NCBI GenBank assembly: GCA_944383265.1
Contig: CALWOX010000001.1
Span: 62,001-126,000, forward strand
DNA: 64,000 nt
Direction: 5' to 3'
Source: an uncultured Lachnospiraceae bacterium
GTDB taxonomy: Bacteria; Bacillota; Clostridia; Lachnospirales; Lachnospiraceae
Position 1 is the first letter of the stretch. Each line of letters starts with the position of its first letter. The position numbers and the translations under genes were made by a program. Below, piece by piece: positions 25,161 through 33,024 of the stretch. The notes below the pieces were generated by a model. The model searched no databases. It was not told where the DNA came from and saw only the letters and a program-made list of their open reading frames with translations.

Positions 25161-25581
25161 ATTAAAAGAGAACAGAATAAGAGCGAAAAAAGAATTTGAA
25201 ATGATCAAAATTACTGAAGAGGTAAGACGATTTATCCGAGAGTCGGGAGTCAAAAACGGAATATGCTATGTCATTTCAGAACATACTACTACCGGAATAA
25301 CAGTAAATGAAAGCCTTCCCTGCGTGGAAGACGATCTCATGGAATTTTTAGACCGCATTGCTCCCGAGGATTTTGAATATAATCATAACCATTATCTTCC
25401 GACATATGGAACAATAGGCGGTAATGCCCCCGGACATATCAAATCGCTTTTGACAGGAATAAGCGTTAACTTTCCGATAATTGACGGGGAACTAAAACTC
25501 GGACATGCGGCAGACATATATTTCTGCGAGTACGATGGGATAAAGGACAGACACTATATGATATACATCATGGGAGAGTAA
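25150..25581 (+). CDS. yjbQ: YjbQ/UPF0047-family protein
   Basis: A 143-residue member of the UPF0047 family: ISEHTTTGITVNE, the conserved HNHYLPTYGTIGGNAPGH stretch and ELKLGHAADIYFCEYDG. Thiamine-phosphate-synthase-like side activity has been described for some members; the real role is unclear. The N-terminal 17 residues are longer than usual, so translation may really begin at ATG 25201. It overlaps the preceding gene and is followed at 12 bases by a PfkB kinase. Occurrence inside a sugar operon with SgcQ- and FrlC-type genes hints at a sugar-phosphate role. Confidence 0.8.
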   Translation: MQFKLKENRIRAKKEFEMIKITEEVRRFIRESGVKNGICYVISEHTTTGITVNESLPCVEDDLMEFLDRIAPEDFEYNHNHYLPTYGTIGGNAPGHIKSLLTGISVNFPIIDGELKLGHAADIYFCEYDGIKDRHYMIYIMGE

Positions 25582-25593
25582 GGAGAGGTTAAA

Positions 25594-26382
25594 ATGAAGC
25601 GAGCAATAGCAATGGCAGACAACTGCATAGATGTATACTACAAACTCGACAGATATTATCTTACAGGGAACAGTATTGATTTTGCCTTTAACTACAAGGA
25701 TATGGGCGGAGACATTACAGAGATGACTATCCTTGGAAATGATGTGTTTGCAATGGCCCTTGAAGAAAGGCTCAAAGAAAGAGAAATACCTCTGAGAGTT
25801 ATTAAGAGAGTCGATCGCCCTACAGGAATGGCAACAATGGATATAGTCGAAGGAGATAAAAGACATTTGAAGTTTGAAGGAAACGCCATGAATGAAATCA
25901 AGCTCTCCGATGAAGACATTGAGTTTATTAAGGAATTTGACATAGTATATGCCGAGCGTTGGACAAAAATAGACAGGTATATAAAAGACATTAAAAGGGA
26001 TGGCCAAATATATGTCTATGATTTTTCCAAGCGATTGGAGCAGGAAAGCAATGACCTGATACTTCCTTATTTGGACTATGCGTTCTTTTCATATGATAAA
26101 GATGATGAGTATATCAGAGATTTTATGAAAAAATCTGAACAAAAGGGAGCAAAGGTTGTGATAGCAATGCTTGGAGAAAACGGAAGTCTTGCCTATGACG
26201 GAAAAAGATTTTATTCAATGTCTGCTGAAAAGGTCAATGTTGTAAACACTGTGGGAGCAGGAGATTCATATATAGCAGCTTTCATGTACGGAATAAGCTT
26301 GGGAGAAGATATAGAGAGCTGCATGAAGAGAGGAAAGGAAAGAGCGACTTTGATAATTCAGCAATTTAATCCATATATCTGA
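25594..26382 (+). CDS. PfkB-family kinase, FrlD/FraD-like (copy 1)
   Basis: A 262-residue ribokinase-fold kinase, the length of fructoselysine kinase FrlD. The family signature VNTVGAGDSYIAAF near residue 220 holds the catalytic Asp; the N-terminal substrate region contains DMGGDITEMTILGND. FrlD/FraD phosphorylate C6 of Amadori compounds to make the substrate of the FrlB-type deglycase. It is preceded by an AAGGAGAGG site, 12 bases after yjbQ. Confidence 0.8.
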   Translation: MKRAIAMADNCIDVYYKLDRYYLTGNSIDFAFNYKDMGGDITEMTILGNDVFAMALEERLKEREIPLRVIKRVDRPTGMATMDIVEGDKRHLKFEGNAMNEIKLSDEDIEFIKEFDIVYAERWTKIDRYIKDIKRDGQIYVYDFSKRLEQESNDLILPYLDYAFFSYDKDDEYIRDFMKKSEQKGAKVVIAMLGENGSLAYDGKRFYSMSAEKVNVVNTVGAGDSYIAAFMYGISLGEDIESCMKRGKERATLIIQQFNPYI

Positions 26383-26429
26383 TGAATTATAAAATATATA
26401 AAACCGGGCAATTAAAAGGAGAAGAGGAT

Positions 26430-27320
26430 ATGAATAAAACAGGAGGAATAATAGCTGTAGGAGATAATGTATGCGACAAGTATCTCTCAAGGGGAAAAAT
26501 GTACCCGGGAGGTCAGTGTATAAATACTTGCGTTTATACAGCTATGAATGATACAAACTCCGCATATATAGGAAAATTCGGAAATGATGAGGTTGCAGAC
26601 TGTGTAAAGGATACTTTGGAAAAGCTTTCCATAGATTACAGCCGTTCAAAAACCTATGAAGGAGAAAACGGCTTCGCACTTGTGACTCTGAAGGGAAATG
26701 ACAGAGTCTTTCTTGGATCGAACAAGGGAGGGATCGCCAAGGAGCACAAATTTGAATTTTCCGAGGCTGATTTGGATTACATAGATAAATTTGATATCAT
26801 CTACACTAATTTAAACAGTTATATAGAGGACGATCTTAAAACATTATATGATACACAGGTCCCTATAGCATATGATTTTTCTACAAGGTGGACGGATGAA
26901 TACCTTAAGAGAGTGGCACCTTATGTTACTGTGGCAATTATGTCATGTGCACATCTTACGGACGAAGAAAGAGAACGTGAGATGAAAAAGGCCCGTGATA
27001 CCGGCATAACGGTGGTACTCGGGACCATAGGAGAGGAAGGCTCATATGCCCTTTATAAGGACAAGATGCTCTATACCGAGGCGGTACATGCTGATAATAT
27101 AATTGATACAATGGGAGCAGGAGATTCATATTTTGCGACATTCTTGTGTTCAATGCTTAAATCTTCGGAAAACGGAAAGCTTGTTTCCGGCAGCGATTCT
27201 GATATGGAGAAAAGGATTTTGAATGCAATGAAGGAAGGCGCAAAGTTTTCCGCTTATGTTTGCTCGCTTGAGGGAGCTTTCGGATATGGCGTTCCGATAA
27301 AGGGACGTACAGAGATATAA
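26430..27320 (+). CDS. PfkB-family kinase, FrlD/FraD-like (copy 2)
   Basis: A 296-residue paralogue: YPGGQCINTCVYTA in the substrate region and IDTMGAGDSYFATF with the catalytic Asp. It is somewhat longer than FrlD because of an acidic insertion near the C-terminus (SGSDSDMEKR). The start at 26430 follows AAAGGAGAAGAGG. Two kinases matched by two epimerases suggest parallel handling of two related substrates by one deglycase. Confidence 0.8.
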   Translation: MNKTGGIIAVGDNVCDKYLSRGKMYPGGQCINTCVYTAMNDTNSAYIGKFGNDEVADCVKDTLEKLSIDYSRSKTYEGENGFALVTLKGNDRVFLGSNKGGIAKEHKFEFSEADLDYIDKFDIIYTNLNSYIEDDLKTLYDTQVPIAYDFSTRWTDEYLKRVAPYVTVAIMSCAHLTDEEREREMKKARDTGITVVLGTIGEEGSYALYKDKMLYTEAVHADNIIDTMGAGDSYFATFLCSMLKSSENGKLVSGSDSDMEKRILNAMKEGAKFSAYVCSLEGAFGYGVPIKGRTEI

Positions 27321-27351
27321 AATAATGAATAAGGATTTTAGGAGGAGTTTT

Positions 27352-27768
27352 ATGAGACCTGATGTATACGAAAATAATGATGAAGGAATCAAGTGCGTAT
27401 ATAAAAATGAGAAGTGGCTCGTGTGCATTAAAAATTGGAAGCCGGATAATGATATAGAAGGACTGAAGCACCTTGAAATACATCATTCAACAGATGAGCA
27501 GTTTGTACTTATTTCAGGGAAAGCGGTGTTGATAACTGCAGAGAGAGATAATGGGAAATTTGTTAACATAGAGCTTACACCGATGGAGATCGGAAAGGTA
27601 TATAATGTACCGAAAGAGATGTGGTTTTATTCTATTACACGTAAGGACACAAAGATGGCCTATGTTCAAGATTCAAATTGTTCAATGGATAACAGTGAAC
27701 TTTGCGACATGACAAAAGAAGAAATAGAGGATATACAAAAAAGGGCAGAAGGGCTGCTGAGAGGTTAA
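27352..27768 (+). CDS. Cupin-like protein
   Basis: A 138-residue beta-rich protein. EIHHSTDEQFVLISGKAVLIT matches cupin motif 1 in outline (His-x-Thr/Ser-x-Glu with Gly) and IGKVYNVPKEMWFYSI motif 2. It probably acts on or binds a sugar product of the operon. The start at 27352 follows AGGAGGAG. The HAD gene begins 5 bases after its stop. Confidence 0.7.
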   Translation: MRPDVYENNDEGIKCVYKNEKWLVCIKNWKPDNDIEGLKHLEIHHSTDEQFVLISGKAVLITAERDNGKFVNIELTPMEIGKVYNVPKEMWFYSITRKDTKMAYVQDSNCSMDNSELCDMTKEEIEDIQKRAEGLLRG

Positions 27769-27773
27769 GATCA

Positions 27774-28448
27774 ATGTGTGCAATGTGTTACAGGTATTGT
27801 CTGTTCGATTTTGACGGTGTTATTGCCGATACAGAAGGTTCAAATCATTATTATTTAGATAAAACACTGAAAAAATTTGGCATAAATATGACATCTGAAG
27901 ATAAAGCTATGCTGATCGGAAGAAATAACAGAAAGCATATTGAAGAGATGTTTAAAAGAGCGGGAATCTGCTATAACAGAGAGGAATTCCTCAAAGAAAG
28001 AAAAAAGACCGGAAATTCATATCAAGATGGGAAAATATGCCCATATCCCGGCGTGGAGGATCTTCTTAAAGAGTTGAGAGCATCGGGAATTAAGACTGCT
28101 CTTGTAACCTCTACCTCAGCTTATCTGATCTTATCAGCACTGAATACTATAGGGATAACAGACCTGTTCAACGTCATTGTATGCGGAGATATGGTTGAGG
28201 AAAGCAAGCCTGACCCGACGATATACCTAAAAGCAATGGAATATTTACATGCCGAACCGAGAGAATGCGTTGTGATTGAAGATTCACCAACAGGAATAAT
28301 GGCAGGAAAAAGAGCGGGCGCATATGTTATAGGCCTTAAAGCTTCAAAAATAGATCAGGATACCACGGAAGCAGATGCGATTGTGTATTCCTATGAGGAG
28401 CTTGGCAGGCTCCTGTCGGATCCCGATAAAAAAGATCATTGGAGATAA
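27774..28448 (+). CDS. HAD-superfamily sugar-phosphatase-like hydrolase
   Basis: A 224-residue HAD hydrolase of the beta-phosphoglucomutase/phosphatase subgroup. Motif I is YCLFDFDGVIADTEG, motif II TALVTSTSA, motif III lysine ESKPDPTIY, and motif IV VVIEDSPTGIMAGKRAGAYVIG. An alpha-helical cap lies between motifs I and II. It could dephosphorylate or isomerise a sugar phosphate. The start at 27774 (MCAMCYRYC) has a weak GAGG upstream of the cupin stop. Last gene of the operon. Confidence 0.8.
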   Translation: MCAMCYRYCLFDFDGVIADTEGSNHYYLDKTLKKFGINMTSEDKAMLIGRNNRKHIEEMFKRAGICYNREEFLKERKKTGNSYQDGKICPYPGVEDLLKELRASGIKTALVTSTSAYLILSALNTIGITDLFNVIVCGDMVEESKPDPTIYLKAMEYLHAEPRECVVIEDSPTGIMAGKRAGAYVIGLKASKIDQDTTEADAIVYSYEELGRLLSDPDKKDHWR

Positions 28449-28461
28449 TTGCTTCGGTATA

Positions 28462-28490
28462 TTGATACTCCTGTTTGTCTGCGATAGAAT
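28462..28490 (+). promoter_or_regulatory. Promoter of the GrpB-deaminase gene
   Basis: TTGATA (28462-28467), a 17-base spacer and TAGAAT (28485-28490). Confidence 0.6.
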
Positions 28491-28529
28491 ACCATTACCA
28501 TAAAATATGAAAATTTATAAACATATAAA

Positions 28530-29456
28530 GTGCAATCAAGGAGTTCTCATACCATTCCACAGCACATAACAGTTTCGGAATATGATCCCAAATGGCCTTT
28601 TATGTATTCTGAAGAAAAGGAAAAAATTACCGCAATACTTAAAAGTAATTGTATTGCAATATACCATATCGGAAGCACCTCGGTGGAGGGGCTTTGGGCA
28701 AAGCCTGTCATAGATATCCTTGTAGCGGTAAGGAGTCTTGAGGAGACGGACGCCGCTTCAGAAAGCTTTTCGGAGATAGGCTATGAATATCTCGGAGAGT
28801 TCGGAATACCCGGGAGGCGCTATCTCAGAAAAGGCGGAGATGAGAGGACACATCAGATACACATATTTCAGGCGGATGATTGGAATAACATCTCAAGGCA
28901 CCTCGCTTTTCGGGATTTTATGCGCAGCCATGAAGAGGAAAGAAGCGAATATGCTGAGCTTAAAAAGAGTCTTGCTGAGAAATTTCCCTATGACATAGAC
29001 GGCTATTGCGACGGTAAGGATGGATTTGTGAAGGAAATGGAAAAACGCGCCCTTTCTCTGTATGACTGCTCATGGGACAGACTGTATATTGAGGCCGGGA
29101 AGGTGCAGTACGAAAGGCATATATCCTCACTGCTTGAAGCGGGGGCAGTTTCAGCAGCGCTACTTACAGAAAAAGGAAATATTTATGTGGGAGTCAGCAT
29201 AGATACTGCCTGTTCATTGGGTATGTGTGCGGAAAGAAATGCGATCGCCAACATGATCACAAATGGAGAAAGCAGGCTCAAAAAAATAGTTGCGCTGATG
29301 CCTGACGGAAAGGCCGGCATGCCCTGCGGAGCTTGTCGTGAGCTTATGATGCAGCTTGGAGATAAAGCGGGAGAAACTGAAATCTTATGTGACTATGAAA
29401 CAAAGAGGACAGTAAAACTAAAGTCACTTATCCCTGATTGGTGGAAAACAGAATAA
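28530..29456 (+). CDS. GrpB-family nucleotidyltransferase fused to cytidine deaminase
   Basis: A fusion of about 300 residues. Residues 15-175 match the GrpB/UPF0157 nucleotidyltransferase-like family (EYDPKWPFMY, IYHIGSTSVEGLWAKPVIDI). The C-terminal 130 residues match cytidine-deaminase zinc motifs CAERNAI and PCGACREL, which deaminate free (deoxy)cytidine. The start is odd: AAGGAG at 28538-28543 has no ATG, GTG or TTG at proper spacing. The GTG at 28530 precedes it; an ATT at 28554 is correctly spaced and in frame. Either a rare ATT start or weak GTG initiation is used. Coordinates here use the GTG. Confidence 0.8.
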   Translation: MQSRSSHTIPQHITVSEYDPKWPFMYSEEKEKITAILKSNCIAIYHIGSTSVEGLWAKPVIDILVAVRSLEETDAASESFSEIGYEYLGEFGIPGRRYLRKGGDERTHQIHIFQADDWNNISRHLAFRDFMRSHEEERSEYAELKKSLAEKFPYDIDGYCDGKDGFVKEMEKRALSLYDCSWDRLYIEAGKVQYERHISSLLEAGAVSAALLTEKGNIYVGVSIDTACSLGMCAERNAIANMITNGESRLKKIVALMPDGKAGMPCGACRELMMQLGDKAGETEILCDYETKRTVKLKSLIPDWWKTE

Positions 29457-29473
29457 TACAGAGGATATATTAT

Positions 29474-29507
29474 CGGCAGGCTGTCATAATTGATAGCCTG
29501 CCGTTTT
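29474..29507 (+). terminator. Terminator between convergent genes
   Basis: CGGCAGGCTGTCA pairs with TGATAGCCTGCCG, 4-base loop, then TTTT. It serves the plus strand. Confidence 0.75.
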
Positions 29508-29530
29508 GAAGCCGGGTTATTATTTGTTCA

Positions 29531-29815
29531 TTACATCTTTGAGTATACAGTCTTGGTCTGAACTCCTTCGATCATGCCGAGCTTTCCTGTAATTGCGCTT
29601 ATGACAGGGTTGGGAGCATCAAGGACGATGCTTATGATAGACACCTTTCTCTGACGGTAGGGAATTCCCATTCTTCCTACGATATAAGCGCCGTACTCGT
29701 GAAGGATATGGTTGATCTTTTCACTCTGCTCTGTGTCCTCCACAATGATACCCACAAGAGCGATCCTGCTCTCCTCTGAATTGTTACAACCCGCTGTTAC
29801 ATTTGCATTTTCCAT
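29531..29815 (-). CDS. TM1266-family iron-only hydrogenase system regulator
   Basis: A 94-residue protein with the pattern of the TM1266 family: IALVGIIVEDTEQSEKIN, HEYGAYIVGRMGIPY and ISIVLDAPNPVISAITGKLG, a ferredoxin/ACT-like fold resembling NikR's ligand domain. Members are usually encoded beside H-cluster maturases and are thought to be regulators. The start at 29815 (MENANV) follows AAGGAG at 8 bases. It ends the minus-strand operon that also carries hydF, an ABC importer, nitrogenase-like genes and hydE. Confidence 0.85.
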   Translation of the reverse strand: MENANVTAGCNNSEESRIALVGIIVEDTEQSEKINHILHEYGAYIVGRMGIPYRQRKVSIISIVLDAPNPVISAITGKLGMIEGVQTKTVYSKM

Positions 29816-29896
29816 AATAAATTCTCCTTTCTGCGGCAATTTTCAGGCTGACGGTCTTTTTTTACGAATCGACATCGAGCCATTATTGCCCTTTAT

Positions 29897-31165
29897 TTAT
29901 CTGCTTTCAAGGAGAGCCGCCGCCTTTGGGAAGGGTTTAAGGCTTCGCTTAAGTATCCCCTTTGTCTGAGCAATTATGAGACCGTAATTTGCTATGGGAA
30001 CGCCCTGATCCGAAGCACAGCTTATCCTGTATTTCATCTCTCTTTCGTTGAGCATACATCCTCCGCAGTGGATAACCATGCTGTAAGGCGAAAGGTCTGT
30101 GGGAAACTCTGTTCCCGATGTGAAGGAAAAGCTAAGCTTCTTTCCTGTGTAGGAGGATATCCACAAAGGCATCTTTTCCGTTCCTATATCTCCACATTGG
30201 CGATGGTGAGTGCAGCCTTCGGATATGAGTATTTTGTCCCCGTCCTTTAGGGATTCAAGGGCGCTTACACCACGCACAAGCTCATAGAGATTTCCCTTAT
30301 GTCTTGCAAACAGTATGGAGAAGGAGGTCAGCTCTATGTCGTCGGGTACAGCCTTTGAGACCTCGGAAAAGACCTGACTGTCTGTTATTACAAGCCTCGG
30401 TGCCTTTGATTTTTTCAGCTCAGCTATGGTCTCTGCCACTCTGTCACTCGGAGTGACAACAGATACAGCTCTCGCCTCCAGTATATCACGAATCGTCTGC
30501 TGTTGGGGAAGAATAAGTCTTCCTTTTGGAGCGGCCTTGTCTATGGGTATGACGAGAACTACTGTATCTCCGGGCTTCAACAGATCCGATACTATTGGGA
30601 ACTCAGCCTTTTGTTCAGGTACGGAGGCAGCTATAGTTTCCTTAAGGAGAGAGATATTCTCTCCTGTAAGAGCGCTGACCCGGATAGCCTTCTTTCCTGC
30701 GGGAGAGATCATTTCAGGGGGAGCTTCCTTATCACCTTTGGAAGTGGCAAGCCTGTCAAGCTTATTTGCAACGATTATATATGGAATATTTTTTTCTATG
30801 CATTTTTTTTCAAGAGCCGCATCCTCGGGGGAAAAGCCTTCGGTTCCGTCGTAGACAATGACAGCCACATCTGTTTTGTTAAGCATCTGATAGCTTCTCT
30901 TTACTCTGAGTGAGCCGAGCTCTCCTGTGTCATCTATACCCGGAGTGTCGATAATTACAACCGGACCAAGGGGCAGAAGCTCCATGGCCTTTTGAACAGG
31001 GTCTGTGGTAGTGCCTTTTACATCAGAGACTATGGAAAGATTTTGGCCTGTGATGGCGTTTATGAGTCCTGATTTTCCTGCGTTTCTCTTTCCGAATATG
31101 CCTATATGTACTCTGTCTCCCGAGGGGGTGCTGTTGAGCCCCGCGGACAGGTTGGAATCACTCAT
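29897..31165 (-). CDS. hydF: [FeFe]-hydrogenase H-cluster maturation GTPase HydF
   Basis: A 422-residue scaffold GTPase that carries the 2Fe precursor during H-cluster assembly. G1 is GKRNAGKSGL, G2/G3 are KGTTTDPV and DTPGIDD, and G4 is ANKLD. The C-terminal [4Fe-4S] site CTHH...HCGGC is complete. It sits 57 bases before the TM1266-type gene and 31 bases after an iron-type ABC ATPase gene on the same strand. hydE lies at the other end of this operon and hydG is not in the window. With no hydrogenase nearby, a role for HydF in servicing the nitrogenase-like proteins is worth considering. Confidence 0.92.
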   Translation of the reverse strand: MSDSNLSAGLNSTPSGDRVHIGIFGKRNAGKSGLINAITGQNLSIVSDVKGTTTDPVQKAMELLPLGPVVIIDTPGIDDTGELGSLRVKRSYQMLNKTDVAVIVYDGTEGFSPEDAALEKKCIEKNIPYIIVANKLDRLATSKGDKEAPPEMISPAGKKAIRVSALTGENISLLKETIAASVPEQKAEFPIVSDLLKPGDTVVLVIPIDKAAPKGRLILPQQQTIRDILEARAVSVVTPSDRVAETIAELKKSKAPRLVITDSQVFSEVSKAVPDDIELTSFSILFARHKGNLYELVRGVSALESLKDGDKILISEGCTHHRQCGDIGTEKMPLWISSYTGKKLSFSFTSGTEFPTDLSPYSMVIHCGGCMLNEREMKYRISCASDQGVPIANYGLIIAQTKGILKRSLKPFPKAAALLESR

Positions 31166-31196
31166 TTCTGTAACCTCCTTAAATTTAATTGTCGTC

Positions 31197-31985
31197 TCAT
31201 GCCACGGGAGCAGGGAAGACGCAAGTGTACTCTTTCTTTAAAAGTCGGATCTTTCTTATCAATACCGGAATATCAAAGGCCTTCTGCAAAAGCTCCTCCC
31301 TTAATATTTCCTGTGATGAGCCGAAGGCTGCGGTGCCGTCAGGCATTATCAGAAGTGATTTTTGAGACAGGGACAGAGCATGGTCGGGGTAGTGAGTGTT
31401 TAATATGGCGGATATCCCGCGCTCCTCATAGAGGCGGCTGATGACGGAAAGCACCGCAGAGCAGTTTTTAAAGTCCAGATTTGATTCAGGCTCATCAAGG
31501 ACAAGGAGGGAGGGCTCGCAGGCAAGAGCTCTTGCTATAAGTACAAGCTGATATTCGCCTCCGCTTATTTGATTGCAGAGCCTGTTACGAAGATATCCTA
31601 TGTTAAGGAGCTCAAGGGCTTCATCAACCTTTTCCCAATCCTTTTTTCCGGGACGTTCCCATTCCTTAAGCTCGGCGCTTCGTCCGAGTACCACCATGTC
31701 CTTTACACTGTAGGAAAAGCTTGCCTTTTTTGCCTGAGGGACATAGCCGACCTTTTTTCTGAAAACCTTTTGTGGAATGGAGTCTATATTTTCTCCGTCA
31801 AGATAGGCCCCTCCCTTGCTGAAGGGAAGGAGTCCGAGCATACATTTAAGGAGAGTAGTCTTTCCGGCACCGTTTGAGCCGAGAACAGCTATTATCTCAG
31901 GGCCTTCAAGAGAGAAGGATATATCTTTTAAGATCTCCTTTTTTGATGAGTAATTGAAGGAACCGCTCCTTACTTCGAAATTCAT
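31197..31985 (-). CDS. ABC importer ATPase, iron-siderophore/cobalamin type
   Basis: A 262-residue FecE/BtuD-type ATPase. Walker A is GSNGAGKTT, the signature is QISGGEYQLVLIARAL, and Walker B is LLVLDEPESNLDF. It overlaps the permease gene by 4 bases. With the FecCD permease and lipoprotein it forms a type II importer for an iron chelate, heme or corrinoid. Within this operon it probably supplies the metal or cofactor for the nitrogenase-like complex, or imports its substrate. Confidence 0.9.
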   Translation of the reverse strand: MNFEVRSGSFNYSSKKEILKDISFSLEGPEIIAVLGSNGAGKTTLLKCMLGLLPFSKGGAYLDGENIDSIPQKVFRKKVGYVPQAKKASFSYSVKDMVVLGRSAELKEWERPGKKDWEKVDEALELLNIGYLRNRLCNQISGGEYQLVLIARALACEPSLLVLDEPESNLDFKNCSAVLSVISRLYEERGISAILNTHYPDHALSLSQKSLLIMPDGTAAFGSSQEILREELLQKAFDIPVLIRKIRLLKKEYTCVFPAPVA

Positions 31986-33013
31986 ACCTGAATACCTCCT
32001 GTCTTTCTGAGAAGTACTATGAAAAACGGAGCTCCTATTATGGCTGTAAGAATGGAAACAGGGAGCTCTGCTGCTGTGGCACAGCGGGCTACAGTATCTA
32101 TTGCAAGCATGAATATGGCTCCGAGGCCCATGCTTGCGGGTATGACGAGGGTATTGTCATTTCCGAATATCATTCTTGATATATGCGGTATCAGAAGTCC
32201 GACCCAGCCTATGAGTCCGCACATGGAAACTACCGAGGCTGTTATCATGGTGGAGCCGAGGACTATAAGCGCTCTGAGCCTTTTCACAGGAACTCCCAGA
32301 GCCGTGGCCTCCTCCTCTGAAAGGCTCATGGCATTTAAGCGCCAGCGGAGTATGTATATTATGAGCATTCCTGAGATTATAAAGGGAGCTCCCATAAAAA
32401 GTGTCTCGGAGGTGGTGCCTGACAGGCTTCCCATGAGCCAGAAGGTGATTGCGGGAAGCACATCCTGGGGATCGGCCGTATATTTTACCAATGACACCAG
32501 AGCGGAAAAAAGAGCGCTTACCACCATACCTGAGAGGATCAGCATAACTATCGTGGAGCCTCCCCTTACATTTCCTACTGTATATACCAGAAGCACGGCA
32601 AGCACTCCGAACAAAAGGGAAAGGGCCTGAACAATTATTGTAGGAAATCCCATGAGTATTCCAAGTACTGCTCCGAAGGAGGCTCCCGTTGCGACTCCCA
32701 AGGTGTCGGGAGCTGCAAGGGGATTTGAAAACAGCGCCTGAAAGGCTCCTCCTGATACGCTCAACCCCGCCCCCGCCAGTATGGCAAGGCCTATGCGGGG
32801 AAGGCGTATATTAAAGATAACATTTCCTGCGGCCTCGGGGACCTTCACATCCGGGAAGGCATTAGGAAGAAGTGCCGCGAAGAATTCGATAAGGCCTATC
32901 TTGTAGCGCCCCATGGTAACAGCCAAAGCCGCAAGCACAAGGAGAACCGCAAGGATGGCTATTGCCCAAACCATATTTTTGTTGAGTATTTTGTCTATCT
33001 TTTCGGGTTTCAT
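31982..33013 (-). CDS. FecCD-family ABC permease
   Basis: A 343-residue integral membrane protein with about 10 helices. Typical FecCD features are LRLPRIGLAILAGAGLSVSG-like (residues about 70-90), GGAFQALFSNPLAAPDTLGV and GLIGWVGLLIPHISR. It transports a metal chelate or corrinoid together with the flanking ATPase and binding protein. The spacing of 11 bases to the upstream lipoprotein gene supports one operon. Confidence 0.9.
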   Translation of the reverse strand: MKPEKIDKILNKNMVWAIAILAVLLVLAALAVTMGRYKIGLIEFFAALLPNAFPDVKVPEAAGNVIFNIRLPRIGLAILAGAGLSVSGGAFQALFSNPLAAPDTLGVATGASFGAVLGILMGFPTIIVQALSLLFGVLAVLLVYTVGNVRGGSTIVMLILSGMVVSALFSALVSLVKYTADPQDVLPAITFWLMGSLSGTTSETLFMGAPFIISGMLIIYILRWRLNAMSLSEEEATALGVPVKRLRALIVLGSTMITASVVSMCGLIGWVGLLIPHISRMIFGNDNTLVIPASMGLGAIFMLAIDTVARCATAAELPVSILTAIIGAPFFIVLLRKTGGIQV

Positions 33014-33024
33014 TTCATTCTGTC

